From the NCBI GenBank assembly GCA_016200125.1, contig JACQFK010000331.1, positions 1-10,295 on the forward strand: a stretch of DNA of 10,295 bases, given 5' to 3'. How positions within the stretch are numbered: the first letter of the stretch is position 1; each line of letters begins with the position of its first letter. The position numbers were made by a program, and so were the translations under genes. Of the stretch, positions 1 to 7,505 are shown piece by piece. The notes beneath the pieces are model-generated. The model ran no database searches and was not told where the DNA came from. It worked only from the letters and a program-made list of their open reading frames with translations. This DNA is from Planctomycetota bacterium. GTDB lineage: Bacteria > Planctomycetota > MHYJ01 > JACPRB01.

Positions 1-240
1 AAGGCCGGGGGCCGCGTGCTCGTCGAGGGCGTGAACTTCATCTGGAAGCACCTGCGCCGCTCGCAGCAGCATCCGCACGGCGCGCGCATCCAGAAGGAGG
101 CGGCCCTGCACGTGTCGAACGTGCGCATCGAGTGCCAGTCGTGCAGCAAGCTGACCCGCACGATCTCCAAGAAGATCGAGGGCGGCACCCGCGCCCGGAT
201 CTGCAAGAAATGCGGCCAGTCGGTCGCGCCCGAGGTCTAA
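1..240 (+). CDS. rplX: 50S ribosomal protein L24, 3' part (5' end outside window)
   Basis: The frame is open from base 1 and ends at TAA 238-240, giving the last 79 residues of L24, an early-assembly 23S rRNA-binding protein of the large subunit. The L24 core is recognisable in VEGVNF, the SQQHPHG loop, the [10 protein letters not shown] strand and a C-terminal half with two CxxC pairs (ECQSC and CKKC), the likely zinc-binding form seen in many bacteria. The family is usually about 100-110 residues, so some 25-30 N-terminal residues (the KOW part) lie upstream of the window. The GTG at 16 is an internal valine codon, not a start. The stop overlaps the rplE start by one base (TAATG), suggesting translational coupling. 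Identification is firm from both motifs and position. Confidence 0.95.
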   Translation, partial: KAGGRVLVEGVNFIWKHLRRSQQHPHGARIQKEAALHVSNVRIECQSCSKLTRTISKKIEGGTRARICKKCGQSVAPEV

Positions 241-782
241 TGGCCAGACTGCAGGAAAAATACCGGACCGAGATCGTCGCGGAGCTCAAGAAGGAGCTCA
301 AGACGGAGAACGTCCACGCGCTGCCGCGCCTGGAGAAGATCGTGATCTCGATGGGCATCGGCAAGGCGATCGAGAACAAGAACCTGCTCGACGCCGCGGC
401 GAAGGATCTGGCGGTCATCAGCGGCCAGAAGCCGATGGTGACGCGGGCGCGGAAGTCGGTCGCGAACTTCAAGCTGCGCAAGGGCCAGAACATCGGTCTC
501 AAGGTGACCCTCCGCGGCGCGAGGATGTACGAGTTCCTGGACCGCCTGATCTCGATCGTGATCCCCCGCATCCGCGACTTCCGCGGGCTGTCGCCCCGCT
601 CCTTCGACCAGGCGGGCAACTACAACCTGGGCATCTCGGAGCAGATCGTGTTCCCCGAGATCAACATCGACAAGCTGGAATTCGTCCAGGGCATGAACAT
701 CACGATCGGCGTCAAGACGCGCCGGTCGAGCGATTCCCTCGAGCTGCTGAAGCGGCTCGGGGTGCCGTTCCGCCAGAATTAG
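240..782 (+). CDS. rplE: 50S ribosomal protein L5
   Basis: A 180-residue L5, the normal family length. It binds 5S rRNA and contacts the P-site tRNA in the central protuberance of the large subunit. Visible family features are the N-terminal helix with [14 protein letters not shown], the [24 protein letters not shown] block, the [15 protein letters not shown] segment, and the C-terminal INIDKL...GMNITI region. The ATG at 240 is chosen because it gives the standard length and overlaps the rplX stop by one base. The same frame is open further upstream to 132, but that region is the rplX coding sequence. A purine run (agagaagga) follows the stop and serves rpsN. Confidence 0.97.
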   Translation: MARLQEKYRTEIVAELKKELKTENVHALPRLEKIVISMGIGKAIENKNLLDAAAKDLAVISGQKPMVTRARKSVANFKLRKGQNIGLKVTLRGARMYEFLDRLISIVIPRIRDFRGLSPRSFDQAGNYNLGISEQIVFPEINIDKLEFVQGMNITIGVKTRRSSDSLELLKRLGVPFRQN

Positions 783-793
783 AGAAGGAAGCC

Positions 794-979
794 ATGGCGA
801 GCATCCGCTGGAAGGTCAAGCAGAAGAAGAAGCCGAAGTTCCCGACGCGGGGCTACAACCGCTGCTCGATCTGCGGACGCCGCCGCGGGTATCACCGCAA
901 GTTCAAGATCTGCCGCTTGTGCTTCCGCATGCTCGCGAACAAAGCTGAAATTCCGGGCGTCCGGAAAGCATCCTGGTAA
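794..979 (+). CDS. rpsN: 30S ribosomal protein S14, zinc-ribbon type (S14Z)
   Basis: A 61-residue S14 of the short, zinc-binding class, a small-subunit head protein near 16S helices. The zinc ribbon ligands are visible as C24-x2-C27 and C40-x2-C43, and the protein ends in the conserved RKASW. The cysteine-free form is about 89-101 residues, so length and cysteines agree on the class. A Shine-Dalgarno sequence (agaagga) lies just before the ATG, 11 bases after the rplE stop. Its position between rplE and rpsH is canonical. Confidence 0.97.
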   Translation: MASIRWKVKQKKKPKFPTRGYNRCSICGRRRGYHRKFKICRLCFRMLANKAEIPGVRKASW

Positions 980-999
980 GTAAGTAGAGGAACGAGGAG

Positions 1000-1407
1000 A
1001 TGCCCAGTTCCGATCCGGTCGGCGACATGCTCGCCATGATCAAGAACGCCTACGGGCGGCGCCACCGCCGCGTCACGCTGACGCACTCCCGGATGAAGGA
1101 GGGCGTGGCGAAGGTGCTCCGGAGCGAGGGCTACCTCGAGGACGTGAAGATGCTCCCGGACGAGAAGAAGCCGGAGCGGAAGTACCTCCACCTGTACCTG
1201 AAGTACGACAGCGACGGCCAGTCGGTGATCTCCGACATCAAGCGGGTGTCCAAGCCCGGGTGCCGGATCTTCAGCGGCGTGGACAGCCTCCTCCGGATCA
1301 TGGACGGGCTGGGCGTCCAGGTGCTGTCGACCTCCAAGGGAATCATGAGCGACCGCCAGGCGCGCAAGCAGCGCGTGGGCGGCGAGCTCATCTGCAAGGT
1401 CTGGTAA
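1000..1407 (+). CDS. rpsH: 30S ribosomal protein S8
   Basis: A 135-residue S8, a primary 16S rRNA-binding protein of the small-subunit platform. In E. coli S8 also represses translation of its own spc operon. The N-terminal DPVGDMLAMIKNAY and the C-terminal signature LSTSKGIMSDRQARKQRVGG followed by ELICKVW are diagnostic. A GAGGAG sequence lies directly before the ATG, so spacing is short but the start fits the family N-terminus. I cannot see an S8-binding mimic hairpin in the leader of rplE by eye, so autoregulation here is only an analogy. Confidence 0.97.
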   Translation: MPSSDPVGDMLAMIKNAYGRRHRRVTLTHSRMKEGVAKVLRSEGYLEDVKMLPDEKKPERKYLHLYLKYDSDGQSVISDIKRVSKPGCRIFSGVDSLLRIMDGLGVQVLSTSKGIMSDRQARKQRVGGELICKVW

Positions 1408-1411
1408 GCGT

Positions 1412-1963
1412 ATGTCGCGACTGGGAAGAAAGCCGATCGACCTGCCCGAGAAGGTGAAGGTCAACATCAACGGCCAGTCGGTCTCCGCCGAAGGGCCCGC
1501 GGGCAAGCACTCCCTCACGCTCCACGCCGAGATCTCCGCGAAGATCGAGGAGGGGAAGCGGGTGGTCGTCACCGCGAAGGGGACGAGCCAGCAGCAGAAG
1601 GCGCTCTGGGGCACCTGGAGGAGCCATCTCGCGAACCTGGTCGAGGGCGTGTCGAAGGGCTACGAGAAGAACCTTGAGATCAGCGGCGTCGGCTACAACG
1701 CCAAGGTCCAGGGCGACAAGCTCACGATGGTCCTGGGCTTCTCCCACCCGGTGGACATGCAGATCCCCAAGGGGCTCGTCGTGGCCTGCGCGGCGCCGAC
1801 GGCCATCAGCGTGAAGGGCGTCGACAAGCAGCTCGTCGGCGAGTTCTCCGCGCAGATCCGGTCGAAGCGCCCCGCGGAACCGTACAACCTGAAGGGCATC
1901 AAGTACAAGGACGAGGTCGTGCGCCGCAAGGCCGGCAAGACCTTCGTCACGGGAGCGACTTAA
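1412..1963 (+). CDS. rplF: 50S ribosomal protein L6
   Basis: A 183-residue L6 with the usual two tandem L6 folds, binding 23S rRNA near the GTPase-associated centre. It starts MSRLGRKPIDLP, carries the central YEKNLEISGVGYNAKVQG stretch and ends in a variant of the L6 signature (PAEPYNLKGIKYKDEVVRRK; the family norm is PEPYKGKGIRY). It begins four bases after the rpsH stop. The AAGGT within the end of rpsH is the only Shine-Dalgarno-like sequence, suggesting coupled translation. A few residues longer than the roughly 177-residue norm. Confidence 0.96.
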   Translation: MSRLGRKPIDLPEKVKVNINGQSVSAEGPAGKHSLTLHAEISAKIEEGKRVVVTAKGTSQQQKALWGTWRSHLANLVEGVSKGYEKNLEISGVGYNAKVQGDKLTMVLGFSHPVDMQIPKGLVVACAAPTAISVKGVDKQLVGEFSAQIRSKRPAEPYNLKGIKYKDEVVRRKAGKTFVTGAT

Positions 1964-1966
1964 GCC

Positions 1967-2572
1967 ATGAGACCGATCGTCGCCCATGAGGTCCACAAGT
2001 GGGAGCGGCGCGAGCGCCGCGCTCACAGCATCGGCAACTCCATCATCGGCACGAAGGAGCGGCCGCGGCTGTCGATCTACCGGAGCAACCGCCATTTCCA
2101 CAGCCAGCTCATCGACGACACCGAGGGGCGGACGCTGGCGGCGGCCTCGACGGTGATGAAGGACCTGAAGGGGACGATCAAGAACGGCGGCGACAAGAAG
2201 GCGGCGGCGATCGTGGGAACGAAGCTGGCCGAGATCGCCAAGGCCAAGGGCATCACGAAGGTCGTCTTCGACCGGAACTTCTACCGCTTCCACGGACGCG
2301 TCCGCGCCTTCGCCGAGGCCGCCGCCAAGGGCGGGCTGGACTTCCTCCTCAATCCGAAGAAGAAGGACAAGCCGCCGAAGGTCCGCAAGGCCAAGGAGAA
2401 GCCGGCCGAGAAGCCGAAGAAGGAAAAGAAGGGCCCGCCGCCCGAGGGCGGCGCGCCTCAGAAGCCTCAGGGCGGCGCCCCCGCGCAGGGCAAGCCCGCG
2501 GGCGAGGCCAAGCCGCAGGGGCAGAAGCCTCCGAAGCCCGAGGGCGGCAAGCCCGAGGCCAAGAAAGAGTGA
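1967..2572 (+). CDS. rplR: 50S ribosomal protein L18 with a 71-residue low-complexity C-terminal tail
   Basis: Residues 1-130 are an L18 core, a 5S rRNA-binding protein of the central protuberance. Recognisable parts are KERPRLSIYRSNRHFHSQLI, the GTKLAEIAKAKGI helix, and FDRNFYRFHGRVRAFAEAA followed by GGLDF, where most L18 proteins end (about 117-122 residues in total). Here translation continues for residues 131-201 in a tail of almost only K, P, A, E, G and Q. It is Lys/Glu-rich at first (KEKPAEKPKKEKKG), then contains GGAP and PEGG repeats. The tail is in frame, has no stop, and shares the codon style of the gene, so it looks real rather than a missed stop. It is probably disordered and charged. 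The start at 1967 lies three bases after the rplF stop. Confidence 0.94.
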   Translation: MRPIVAHEVHKWERRERRAHSIGNSIIGTKERPRLSIYRSNRHFHSQLIDDTEGRTLAAASTVMKDLKGTIKNGGDKKAAAIVGTKLAEIAKAKGITKVVFDRNFYRFHGRVRAFAEAAAKGGLDFLLNPKKKDKPPKVRKAKEKPAEKPKKEKKGPPPEGGAPQKPQGGAPAQGKPAGEAKPQGQKPPKPEGGKPEAKKE

Positions 2573-2587
2573 GGACCGAGGAACTGA

Positions 2588-3142
2588 ATGGCTGAACACC
2601 GCGAACGTCGCGAGAGCCGGGCCGGCGAGGAGCTGGAGGAGATCGTCGTCAAGGTCAAGCGCTGCGCCAAGGTGGTCAAGGGCGGCAAGCGCTTCAGCTT
2701 CAACGCGCTCGTCGTCGTGGGCGACCGCAAGGGCCGCGTGGGCTGGGGCTACGGCAAGGCGAACGAAGTCCCCTTCGCGGTCAACAAGGGCATCCAGGAA
2801 GGGAAGAAGAGCTTGATCGAAGTGCCGGTCGTGAAGACGACGATCCCGCACGAGATCCGCGAGAAGCACGGCGCCACGTCGGTGATCCTGCGCCCGGCCT
2901 GCGAGGGCACCGGCATCAAGGCCGGCGCCGCCGCGCGCGCGGTGCTGGAGCTGGCGGGCGTCCACAACGTGCTGACCAAGGTGTTCGGCAGCACGAACCC
3001 GATCAACGTCGTCAAGGCCACCTTCGGCGCGCTCGAGAAGCTGCGCACGATCGGCCAGGTCGAGGAGACCCGCGGCGTCCACCTGCGCGAGGCGAAGGTG
3101 GTGACGCCGCCGGCCGCCCCGGCGGGAGAAGTGAAGGCATGA
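2588..3142 (+). CDS. rpsE: 30S ribosomal protein S5
   Basis: A 184-residue S5, the small-subunit protein at the mRNA entry region involved in accuracy and helicase-like unwinding. The N-terminal double-stranded-RNA-binding-like domain is seen in KVVKGGKRFSFNALVVVGD followed by GRVGWGYGKANEVP. The C-terminal domain is seen in ILRPACEGTGIKAG and in GSTNPINVVKATFGAL. The start at 2588 is preceded by GAGGAA about 6-8 bases upstream and lies 15 bases after rplR. The TGA stop overlaps the rplO start as ATGA, leaving no room for rpmD (L30), which follows rpsE in many bacteria. Confidence 0.97.
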   Translation: MAEHRERRESRAGEELEEIVVKVKRCAKVVKGGKRFSFNALVVVGDRKGRVGWGYGKANEVPFAVNKGIQEGKKSLIEVPVVKTTIPHEIREKHGATSVILRPACEGTGIKAGAAARAVLELAGVHNVLTKVFGSTNPINVVKATFGALEKLRTIGQVEETRGVHLREAKVVTPPAAPAGEVKA

Positions 3143-3684
3143 ACCTCACCGACGCCAAGAAGTCCGGGCTGCCCCGGAAGTACAAGTTCATCAAGGGCCG
3201 CGGCCACTCCAGCGGCGTGGGCAAGACCTGCGGCCGGGGCCGCAAGGGCCAGTACGCCCGGCAGGGCACGAGCTTCCGCCCCTACTTCGAGGGCGGGCAG
3301 ATGTCGATGCTCCGCCGCCTGCCCAAGTTCGGCTTCAACAACAAGAACTTCAAGACCGACTACGAGGTCGTGAACGTCGGCCAGCTCGAGAAGGCCTTCG
3401 CCGCGGGCGCCGTGATCGACCGGGCCGCGCTCAAGGCCGCGGGGCTCGTCCGGCGCGAGTGCGACGGCGTGAAGATCCTCGGCTCGGGCACCCTGACCAA
3501 GAAGCTCTCGATCAAGGCGGAGGCCTTCGCCAAGAGCGCCGAGGAGAAGATCACGAAGGCGGGCGGCACGATCGAGAAGCTGGCCGCGGTCCACGCGGCG
3601 GCGATCAAGCATCACTCGGACGCGGCCGAGAAGAAGGCGGGCGCGCCCAAGGCGGAGAAGAAGCCCGCCCCGAAGAAACCGTAA
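3139..3684 (+). CDS. rplO: 50S ribosomal protein L15 with extended C-terminus
   Basis: A 181-residue L15, a large-subunit assembly protein. The Gly/Arg-rich N-terminus (KGRGHSSGVGKTCGRGRKGQ) and the signature FEGGQMSMLRRLPKFGFNN are clear. The central globular part has the LGSGTLTKKLSIKAEAFAKS region and the final AGGTIEKL. Most L15 proteins end near residue 145-150. Here about 28 residues follow, a Lys/Ala/Pro-rich tail (AEKKAGAPKAEKKPAPKKP) like those on L18 and S11 in this window. The ATG is within the ATGA overlap with the rpsE stop, with a GGGAGAA sequence upstream. Confidence 0.96.
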   Translation: MNLTDAKKSGLPRKYKFIKGRGHSSGVGKTCGRGRKGQYARQGTSFRPYFEGGQMSMLRRLPKFGFNNKNFKTDYEVVNVGQLEKAFAAGAVIDRAALKAAGLVRRECDGVKILGSGTLTKKLSIKAEAFAKSAEEKITKAGGTIEKLAAVHAAAIKHHSDAAEKKAGAPKAEKKPAPKKP

Positions 3685-3708
3685 CCTGACGGACTTGGGA
3701 CAGCGGCC

Positions 3709-5049
3709 ATGCAGATCCTGCAGTCGTTCCAGAACATTTTCAAGATTCCCGAACTCCGCACCCGCATCCTCTGGACCTTCGGGCTGCTGATCGTCTACCG
3801 CCTCGGCTCCCACATCCCCCTGCCCGGCGTCAACCCCGCGGCGGTGGCGGCCTGGAACGAGCAGATGCAGCGCGACGGCGGCGACCTTTTCGGCCTGATC
3901 CAGGTCTTCACCGGCGGCGCGATCGGCAACCTCGCGCTCTTCTCCCTGGGCATCATGCCCTACATCACCTCGTCGATCATCATGCAGCTCATGACCAAGG
4001 TGAGCCCGACCCTCGAGGCGATCGCGAAGGAGGGCCCCAGCGGCCAGCGCAAGATCCAGCAGTACACCCGCTACGCCGCCGTCCCCGTCTGCTTCGTCCA
4101 GGGCTTCTTCGCGGCGCGGCAGCTCGCCCACTGGAGCGGCGCCCAGATCGAGCAGGGCAAGCTCGGCCTCCTGATGAACGGCGGCTTCGGCACCACGCTC
4201 TTCATGATGATCGGCATGGCGGCCGGCGCCCTCTTCATCATGTGGCTCGGCGAGCAGATCACCGAGCGGGGCATCGGCAACGGCGCGAGCGTGCTCATCA
4301 TGGCGGGAATCGTCGCCCGCATGCCCGCGATCCTGTGGCAGATGATCGAGAAGTCGCGCCAGGGCAACCTGCGCGCCGATTCGATCGCCATCATCCTCGT
4401 GATCTACCTGGCGTCCATCGTCGCCGTCGTCTTCGTCACCCAGGCGACCCGGCGGATCCCTCTCCAGCACGCCAAGCACATCCGCGGTCGGCGCATGATG
4501 ACCGGCGGCCGGAACTACCTCCCCCTCAAGGTGAACACCTCGGGCGTCATGCCCGTGATTTTCGCCTCGTCGCTCCTGGTCGTCCCCCAGATGCTGGGCC
4601 TGGTCCCGGGCCTGGGCTTCCTGCGCGAGGTCTTCCAGCGCGGCTGGTTCGCCTACTCGCTCTTCTACGTGACGATGATCTTCTTCTTCTCGTACTTCTG
4701 GACCTACCTGTTCATGCGCCCGGACGAGATCGCGCTGCAGCTCAAGGAGAGCGGCAGCTTCGTCCCCGGCATCCGGCCCGGCGAGAACACCGCGAGCTAC
4801 CTGAACACCATCCTCTCGCGCATCACGCTCTGCGGCGCCGCCTTCCTCTGCCTGATCGCGCTGCTGCCCGACCTGATCTCCGCCGCGCTGCAGCTCGACC
4901 GCTACCTCGTCGCCTTCCTCGGCGGCACGGGCATCCTGATCGTCGTGGGCGTCGGTCTCGACATCATCAATAAGATCGAGTCCTACCTCGTGATGCACCA
5001 CTACGGCAGCTTCCTCGGCGGTTCCACCCGGATTCAGGGGCGCCGCTAG
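3709..5049 (+). CDS. secY: Protein translocase subunit SecY
   Basis: A 446-residue polytopic inner-membrane protein, the channel of the Sec translocon with SecE and SecG, at the usual family length. It starts with the cytosolic amphipathic segment (QNIFKIPELRTRILWTFG) and the first transmembrane helix. The conserved GIMPYITSSIIMQL, GIGNGASVLIMAGI and the basic cytosolic loop RRIPLQHAKHIRGRR are all present, the last involved in SecA/ribosome contact. About ten hydrophobic segments can be counted, ending in the short cytosolic tail after YLVMHHYGSFLGG. It follows rplO by 24 bases with only a weak Shine-Dalgarno (cttgggac). Its place after rplO is canonical. Confidence 0.98.
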   Translation: MQILQSFQNIFKIPELRTRILWTFGLLIVYRLGSHIPLPGVNPAAVAAWNEQMQRDGGDLFGLIQVFTGGAIGNLALFSLGIMPYITSSIIMQLMTKVSPTLEAIAKEGPSGQRKIQQYTRYAAVPVCFVQGFFAARQLAHWSGAQIEQGKLGLLMNGGFGTTLFMMIGMAAGALFIMWLGEQITERGIGNGASVLIMAGIVARMPAILWQMIEKSRQGNLRADSIAIILVIYLASIVAVVFVTQATRRIPLQHAKHIRGRRMMTGGRNYLPLKVNTSGVMPVIFASSLLVVPQMLGLVPGLGFLREVFQRGWFAYSLFYVTMIFFFSYFWTYLFMRPDEIALQLKESGSFVPGIRPGENTASYLNTILSRITLCGAAFLCLIALLPDLISAALQLDRYLVAFLGGTGILIVVGVGLDIINKIESYLVMHHYGSFLGGSTRIQGRR

Positions 5050-5060
5050 TTTCCCCCGGG

Positions 5061-5066
5061 TATCCT
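5061..5066 (+). promoter_or_regulatory. Candidate -10 element for the secreted HEAT protein gene
   Basis: TATCCT lies 8 bases before the ATG at 5075, and no Shine-Dalgarno sequence is present between them. A start of transcription 6-8 bases after the hexamer would fall at or next to the ATG, giving a leaderless message. No convincing -35 is seen at 16-18 bases upstream (that stretch is GGGGCGC), so this is weak and rests on the -10 and the spacing alone. Confidence 0.3.
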
Positions 5067-5074
5067 CTCTTCAG

Positions 5075-6001
5075 ATGAGACTCCTGCTGGCTCTCGGTCT
5101 CCTCCTCCAGGCCGCGCCGGACGACGTGGACGACCTGGTCCGCCTCCTCCGCTCGGACCGCGCCGAGGAGCGGGACGCCGCCGCGAAGAAGCTGACCGGG
5201 CTGGGAGCCGCCGCCGCGCCGGCCCTCGAAGCGCTGCGGAAGGACAGGGACGAGGAGGTCGCCCGCCGGGTCGCGGACATCCTCCGCGAGATCGACCGGC
5301 AGGAGCGGCTGAAGGCGCTCCGCAAGGCCGGCCGGGTCCGGAGCGCGGAGATCAAGAACGCCACGCTCGAACGGGCCGCGGCGGAAGTGTTCGGAGGCTT
5401 CGGGGTCCGGACCCGGTTCGAGCCCTTCGGACTGGACCTTGGCATCACTGCCGTGACGCTGCAGTTCAAGGACGCCGGATTCTGGGAGGCCGTGGATCTG
5501 TTCTGCGCGGCGGCCGTCGTCCGCTTCGAGCCGGAGTTCGGCCTGGCCGACCAGCTCTCCGAGCTGACCTTCTCGCGTCCACTGCCCTGGCCGGTTCACT
5601 TCGACACTCTGGGGGATGTCCGGGTGTACGCCGGCCTCATCGTGATGGCGGGCGGGAGGGCGAATCACGGCGACCTCACGGCGCGACTGCGCGTCGCATT
5701 TGCGCCCTGGGCGGTGCCGAAGAAGGCGCGGATCGAGGAGGTCCGGATCGCGGGACAGGCGCTGGAGGAGAATGCGGTCTTCGGGAACGACCCCAAGGGC
5801 GGCAGAGTTCTGACCCGAGAGGCGGAAAAGCTCACGATCGCCGGGCTCTGGTGGGGCGGAGACTGCGCCAAGCGGGACCTGATGAAGGGCGCGGCCACGG
5901 TGGCTGTCCAGGGGACGCTTGTGATCCTGCGGGAAGCGGGGGAGGAGCGCCTTCCCTTCGAGATTCCCGGCCTTTCCGTTCCTCCCGTCCCCGCGCGATA
6001 A
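5075..6001 (+). CDS. Unrecognised secreted protein with N-terminal HEAT-like repeat
   Basis: A 308-residue protein I cannot assign to a named family. Residues 2-14 (RLLLALGLLLQAA) resemble a short Sec signal peptide without a lipobox cysteine, so export to the periplasm is likely. Residues 16-74 form a HEAT-like helical pair (VRLLRSDRAEERDAAAKKL, then a second helix with LEALRKDRDEEVARRVADIL). A middle region around residues 86-160 contains VTLQFKDAGFWEAVDLFCAA, which resembles the small STN/secretin-type domain motif in which a strand precedes a 'WEALD' helix; this is an inference from pattern only. The C-terminal half is beta-rich. The gene sits between secY and adk, where no gene is usually found. 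It has somewhat less uniform codon use than the r-proteins, as expected for a less expressed gene. The start is chosen for the signal peptide. Confidence 0.75.
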   Translation: MRLLLALGLLLQAAPDDVDDLVRLLRSDRAEERDAAAKKLTGLGAAAAPALEALRKDRDEEVARRVADILREIDRQERLKALRKAGRVRSAEIKNATLERAAAEVFGGFGVRTRFEPFGLDLGITAVTLQFKDAGFWEAVDLFCAAAVVRFEPEFGLADQLSELTFSRPLPWPVHFDTLGDVRVYAGLIVMAGGRANHGDLTARLRVAFAPWAVPKKARIEEVRIAGQALEENAVFGNDPKGGRVLTREAEKLTIAGLWWGGDCAKRDLMKGAATVAVQGTLVILREAGEERLPFEIPGLSVPPVPAR

Positions 6002-6005
6002 TCTC

Positions 6006-6034
6006 TTTTCAGACCCGGCGTCGCAAGGTATCTT
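6006..6034 (+). promoter_or_regulatory. Candidate sigma70-type promoter upstream of adk
   Basis: TTTTCA (6006-6011, 4 of 6 with TTGACA) is separated by exactly 17 bases from TATCTT (6029-6034). A transcript starting near 6041 would have a leader of about 45 bases carrying the adk Shine-Dalgarno. A second TATCCT at 6057-6062 could be an alternative -10 without a clear -35. This would give adk-map a promoter separate from the spc operon. Confidence 0.35.
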
Positions 6035-6066
6035 AGCCGCGCCCGAGATTGCGCGATATCCTAGGG

Positions 6067-6090
6067 ATGGTGATGAAGAGGACCCGGTGA
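6067..6090 (+). other. Possible 7-codon upstream reading frame overlapping the adk start
   Basis: ATG GTG ATG AAG AGG ACC CGG TGA encodes MVMKRTR, with its stop overlapping the adk GTG as GTGA. Within it lies GAAGAGGA, the Shine-Dalgarno for adk. It could couple translation into adk, or it may simply be chance. No ribosome binding site is evident for the small frame itself. Confidence 0.2.
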
Positions 6091-6734
6091 GACTTCTGTT
6101 CGTCGGCGCGCCCGCGGTGGGCAAGGGGACCCAGGCCAAGAAGCTCGCCGAGGAGCTCGGCGTCCCCCACATCTCGACGGGCGACATCCTCCGCGGCACC
6201 GCCTCCCAGAAGACCGACATCGGCCAGAAGGTGAAGAAGTACATCGACCTCGGCTCGCTCGTCCCCGACGAAGTGATGATGAGCATCATCGAGGAGCGCT
6301 TCCGCAAGGGCGACACGAAGAACGGCTACATCCTCGACGGCTTCCCCCGCACGACCGCGCAGGCGATGGGCCTCGACATGCTCCTTGCCCGCCTCAACCA
6401 GGGGATCACCCTCGTCGTGCTCTTCGAGTGCCCCGACGCGGTCATCATGGAGCGCATCATCGAGCGGCGCTCCTGCCCCACGTGCGGCGCGCCCTATCAC
6501 CTCCGCTGGCAGAAGCCGAAGGTCGAGGGGGTCTGCGACCGCGACGGCACGGCGCTCGTCCAGCGCGTCGACGACACGCGGACCAAGGTCTTCCACCGCC
6601 TCGACCAGTACCGGTCCGAGACGGCGGCCGTCATCCCCTACTACGAGAAGCGCGGCATCGTGCGCCGCGTGAACGCCAACCAGCCTCCCGACGACGTCTA
6701 CCGCGAGGTTGTAGCGGTCGTCCGGAAAGGGTAG
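6087..6734 (+). CDS. adk: Adenylate kinase, long zinc-LID form
   Basis: A 215-residue adenylate kinase catalysing ATP + AMP = 2 ADP in the cytosol, the standard length for the long form. The P-loop is GAPAVGKGTQ (residues 7-16), the AMP-binding segment is HISTGDILR (28-36), and the nucleotide-binding signature is LDGFPRT (83-89). The LID domain carries a structural zinc site with C130, C133, C150 and D153, the Cys3-Asp set known from Gram-positive enzymes. The start is GTG, chosen because the core begins at once with RLLFVGAP and GAAGAGGA lies just upstream; ATGs at 6067 and 6073 are out of frame. adk and map after secY is classic. An unrelated gene separates it from secY here. Confidence 0.97.
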   Translation: MRLLFVGAPAVGKGTQAKKLAEELGVPHISTGDILRGTASQKTDIGQKVKKYIDLGSLVPDEVMMSIIEERFRKGDTKNGYILDGFPRTTAQAMGLDMLLARLNQGITLVVLFECPDAVIMERIIERRSCPTCGAPYHLRWQKPKVEGVCDRDGTALVQRVDDTRTKVFHRLDQYRSETAAVIPYYEKRGIVRRVNANQPPDDVYREVVAVVRKG

Positions 6735-6743
6735 GCTCCATCC

Positions 6744-7505
6744 ATGGCCGTCATCGTCAAGGACGACCGCGAGATCGGCATCATGCGGGTCGCGGGCCGC
6801 ATCGTGGGCGAGGGGCTCAAGCTCCTGGCGAGGAGCGTCGCTCCCGGCGTCAGCACCGCCGACCTGGATGCGATCTTCGAGAAGCACGTCCGCAAATCGG
6901 ATGCGGTTCCCACCTTCAAGGGCTACCGGGGCTTTCCGGCGTCGCTCTGCGTGTCGATCAACGAGGAGGTCGTCCACGGCATCCCGTCGCCCAAACGGGT
7001 GCTGAAGGAGGGGGACATCGTCTCCCTGGACGCCGGCGCGACCTACCAGGGCTACGTGGGGGACGCGGCGATCACCGTGGGGGTGGGGAAGATCTCGCCC
7101 AAGGCGCAGAAGCTGATCGACACGACGCGGGAGGCGCTCGAGGCCGCCATCGCCGTGGTCGGCCCGGGCGCGCGGCTGTCGACGATCGCCCGGACGATCC
7201 AGGAGTACGCGGAGAGCCGCGGCTACGGCGTGGTGAAGAAGTACGTCGGCCACGGCATCGGCCGGAACCTGCACGAGGAGCCGCAGGTGCCCAACTACGT
7301 GATCGACAACCTCTCGAGCTGGGAGTTCATCCTCCGTCCCGGCCACTGCATCGCGATCGAGCCGATGGTGAACGAGGGGACCGACGACGTCAAGACGCTC
7401 GCCGACGACTGGACGGTCGTCACGAAGGACAAGCGCCTCTCCGCCCACTTCGAGCACACCATCGCGGTGACCAAGGACGGCCGCGACGTCCTGACTCGGG
7501 TCTAG
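6744..7505 (+). CDS. map: Type I methionine aminopeptidase
   Basis: A 253-residue enzyme that removes the initiator Met from new proteins, the usual type I length. The five metal ligands are visible: D96 (SLDAGA), D107 (GYVGDAA), H170 (GHGIGR), E206 (IEPM) and E237 (FEHT). The substrate-side histidines H78 (VVHGIP) and H177 (NLHEEP) are also present. It starts 9 bases after the adk stop. Its TAG stop overlaps the stop of the opposing membrane gene through the palindrome CTAG (7502-7505), so the two genes converge with no terminator space between them. In most genomes infA follows map directly. Here it does not. Confidence 0.97.
   Translation: MAVIVKDDREIGIMRVAGRIVGEGLKLLARSVAPGVSTADLDAIFEKHVRKSDAVPTFKGYRGFPASLCVSINEEVVHGIPSPKRVLKEGDIVSLDAGATYQGYVGDAAITVGVGKISPKAQKLIDTTREALEAAIAVVGPGARLSTIARTIQEYAESRGYGVVKKYVGHGIGRNLHEEPQVPNYVIDNLSSWEFILRPGHCIAIEPMVNEGTDDVKTLADDWTVVTKDKRLSAHFEHTIAVTKDGRDVLTRV

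Noticed and set aside
1388..3082. 564-codon minus-strand frame across rplF, rplR and rpsE
   Set aside because: Antisense to certain r-protein genes; Leu/Arg/Asp-rich product without domains.
2749..5001. 750-codon open frame on the minus strand across rpsE, rplO and secY
   Set aside because: It is antisense to three certain genes and encodes a low-complexity D/H/R/E/A-rich product typical of GC-rich shadow frames.
5025..5062. Possible terminator hairpin after secY (CCCGG...CCGGG with inner GGG/CCC)
   Set aside because: The stem needs a six-base bulge, and no T run follows.
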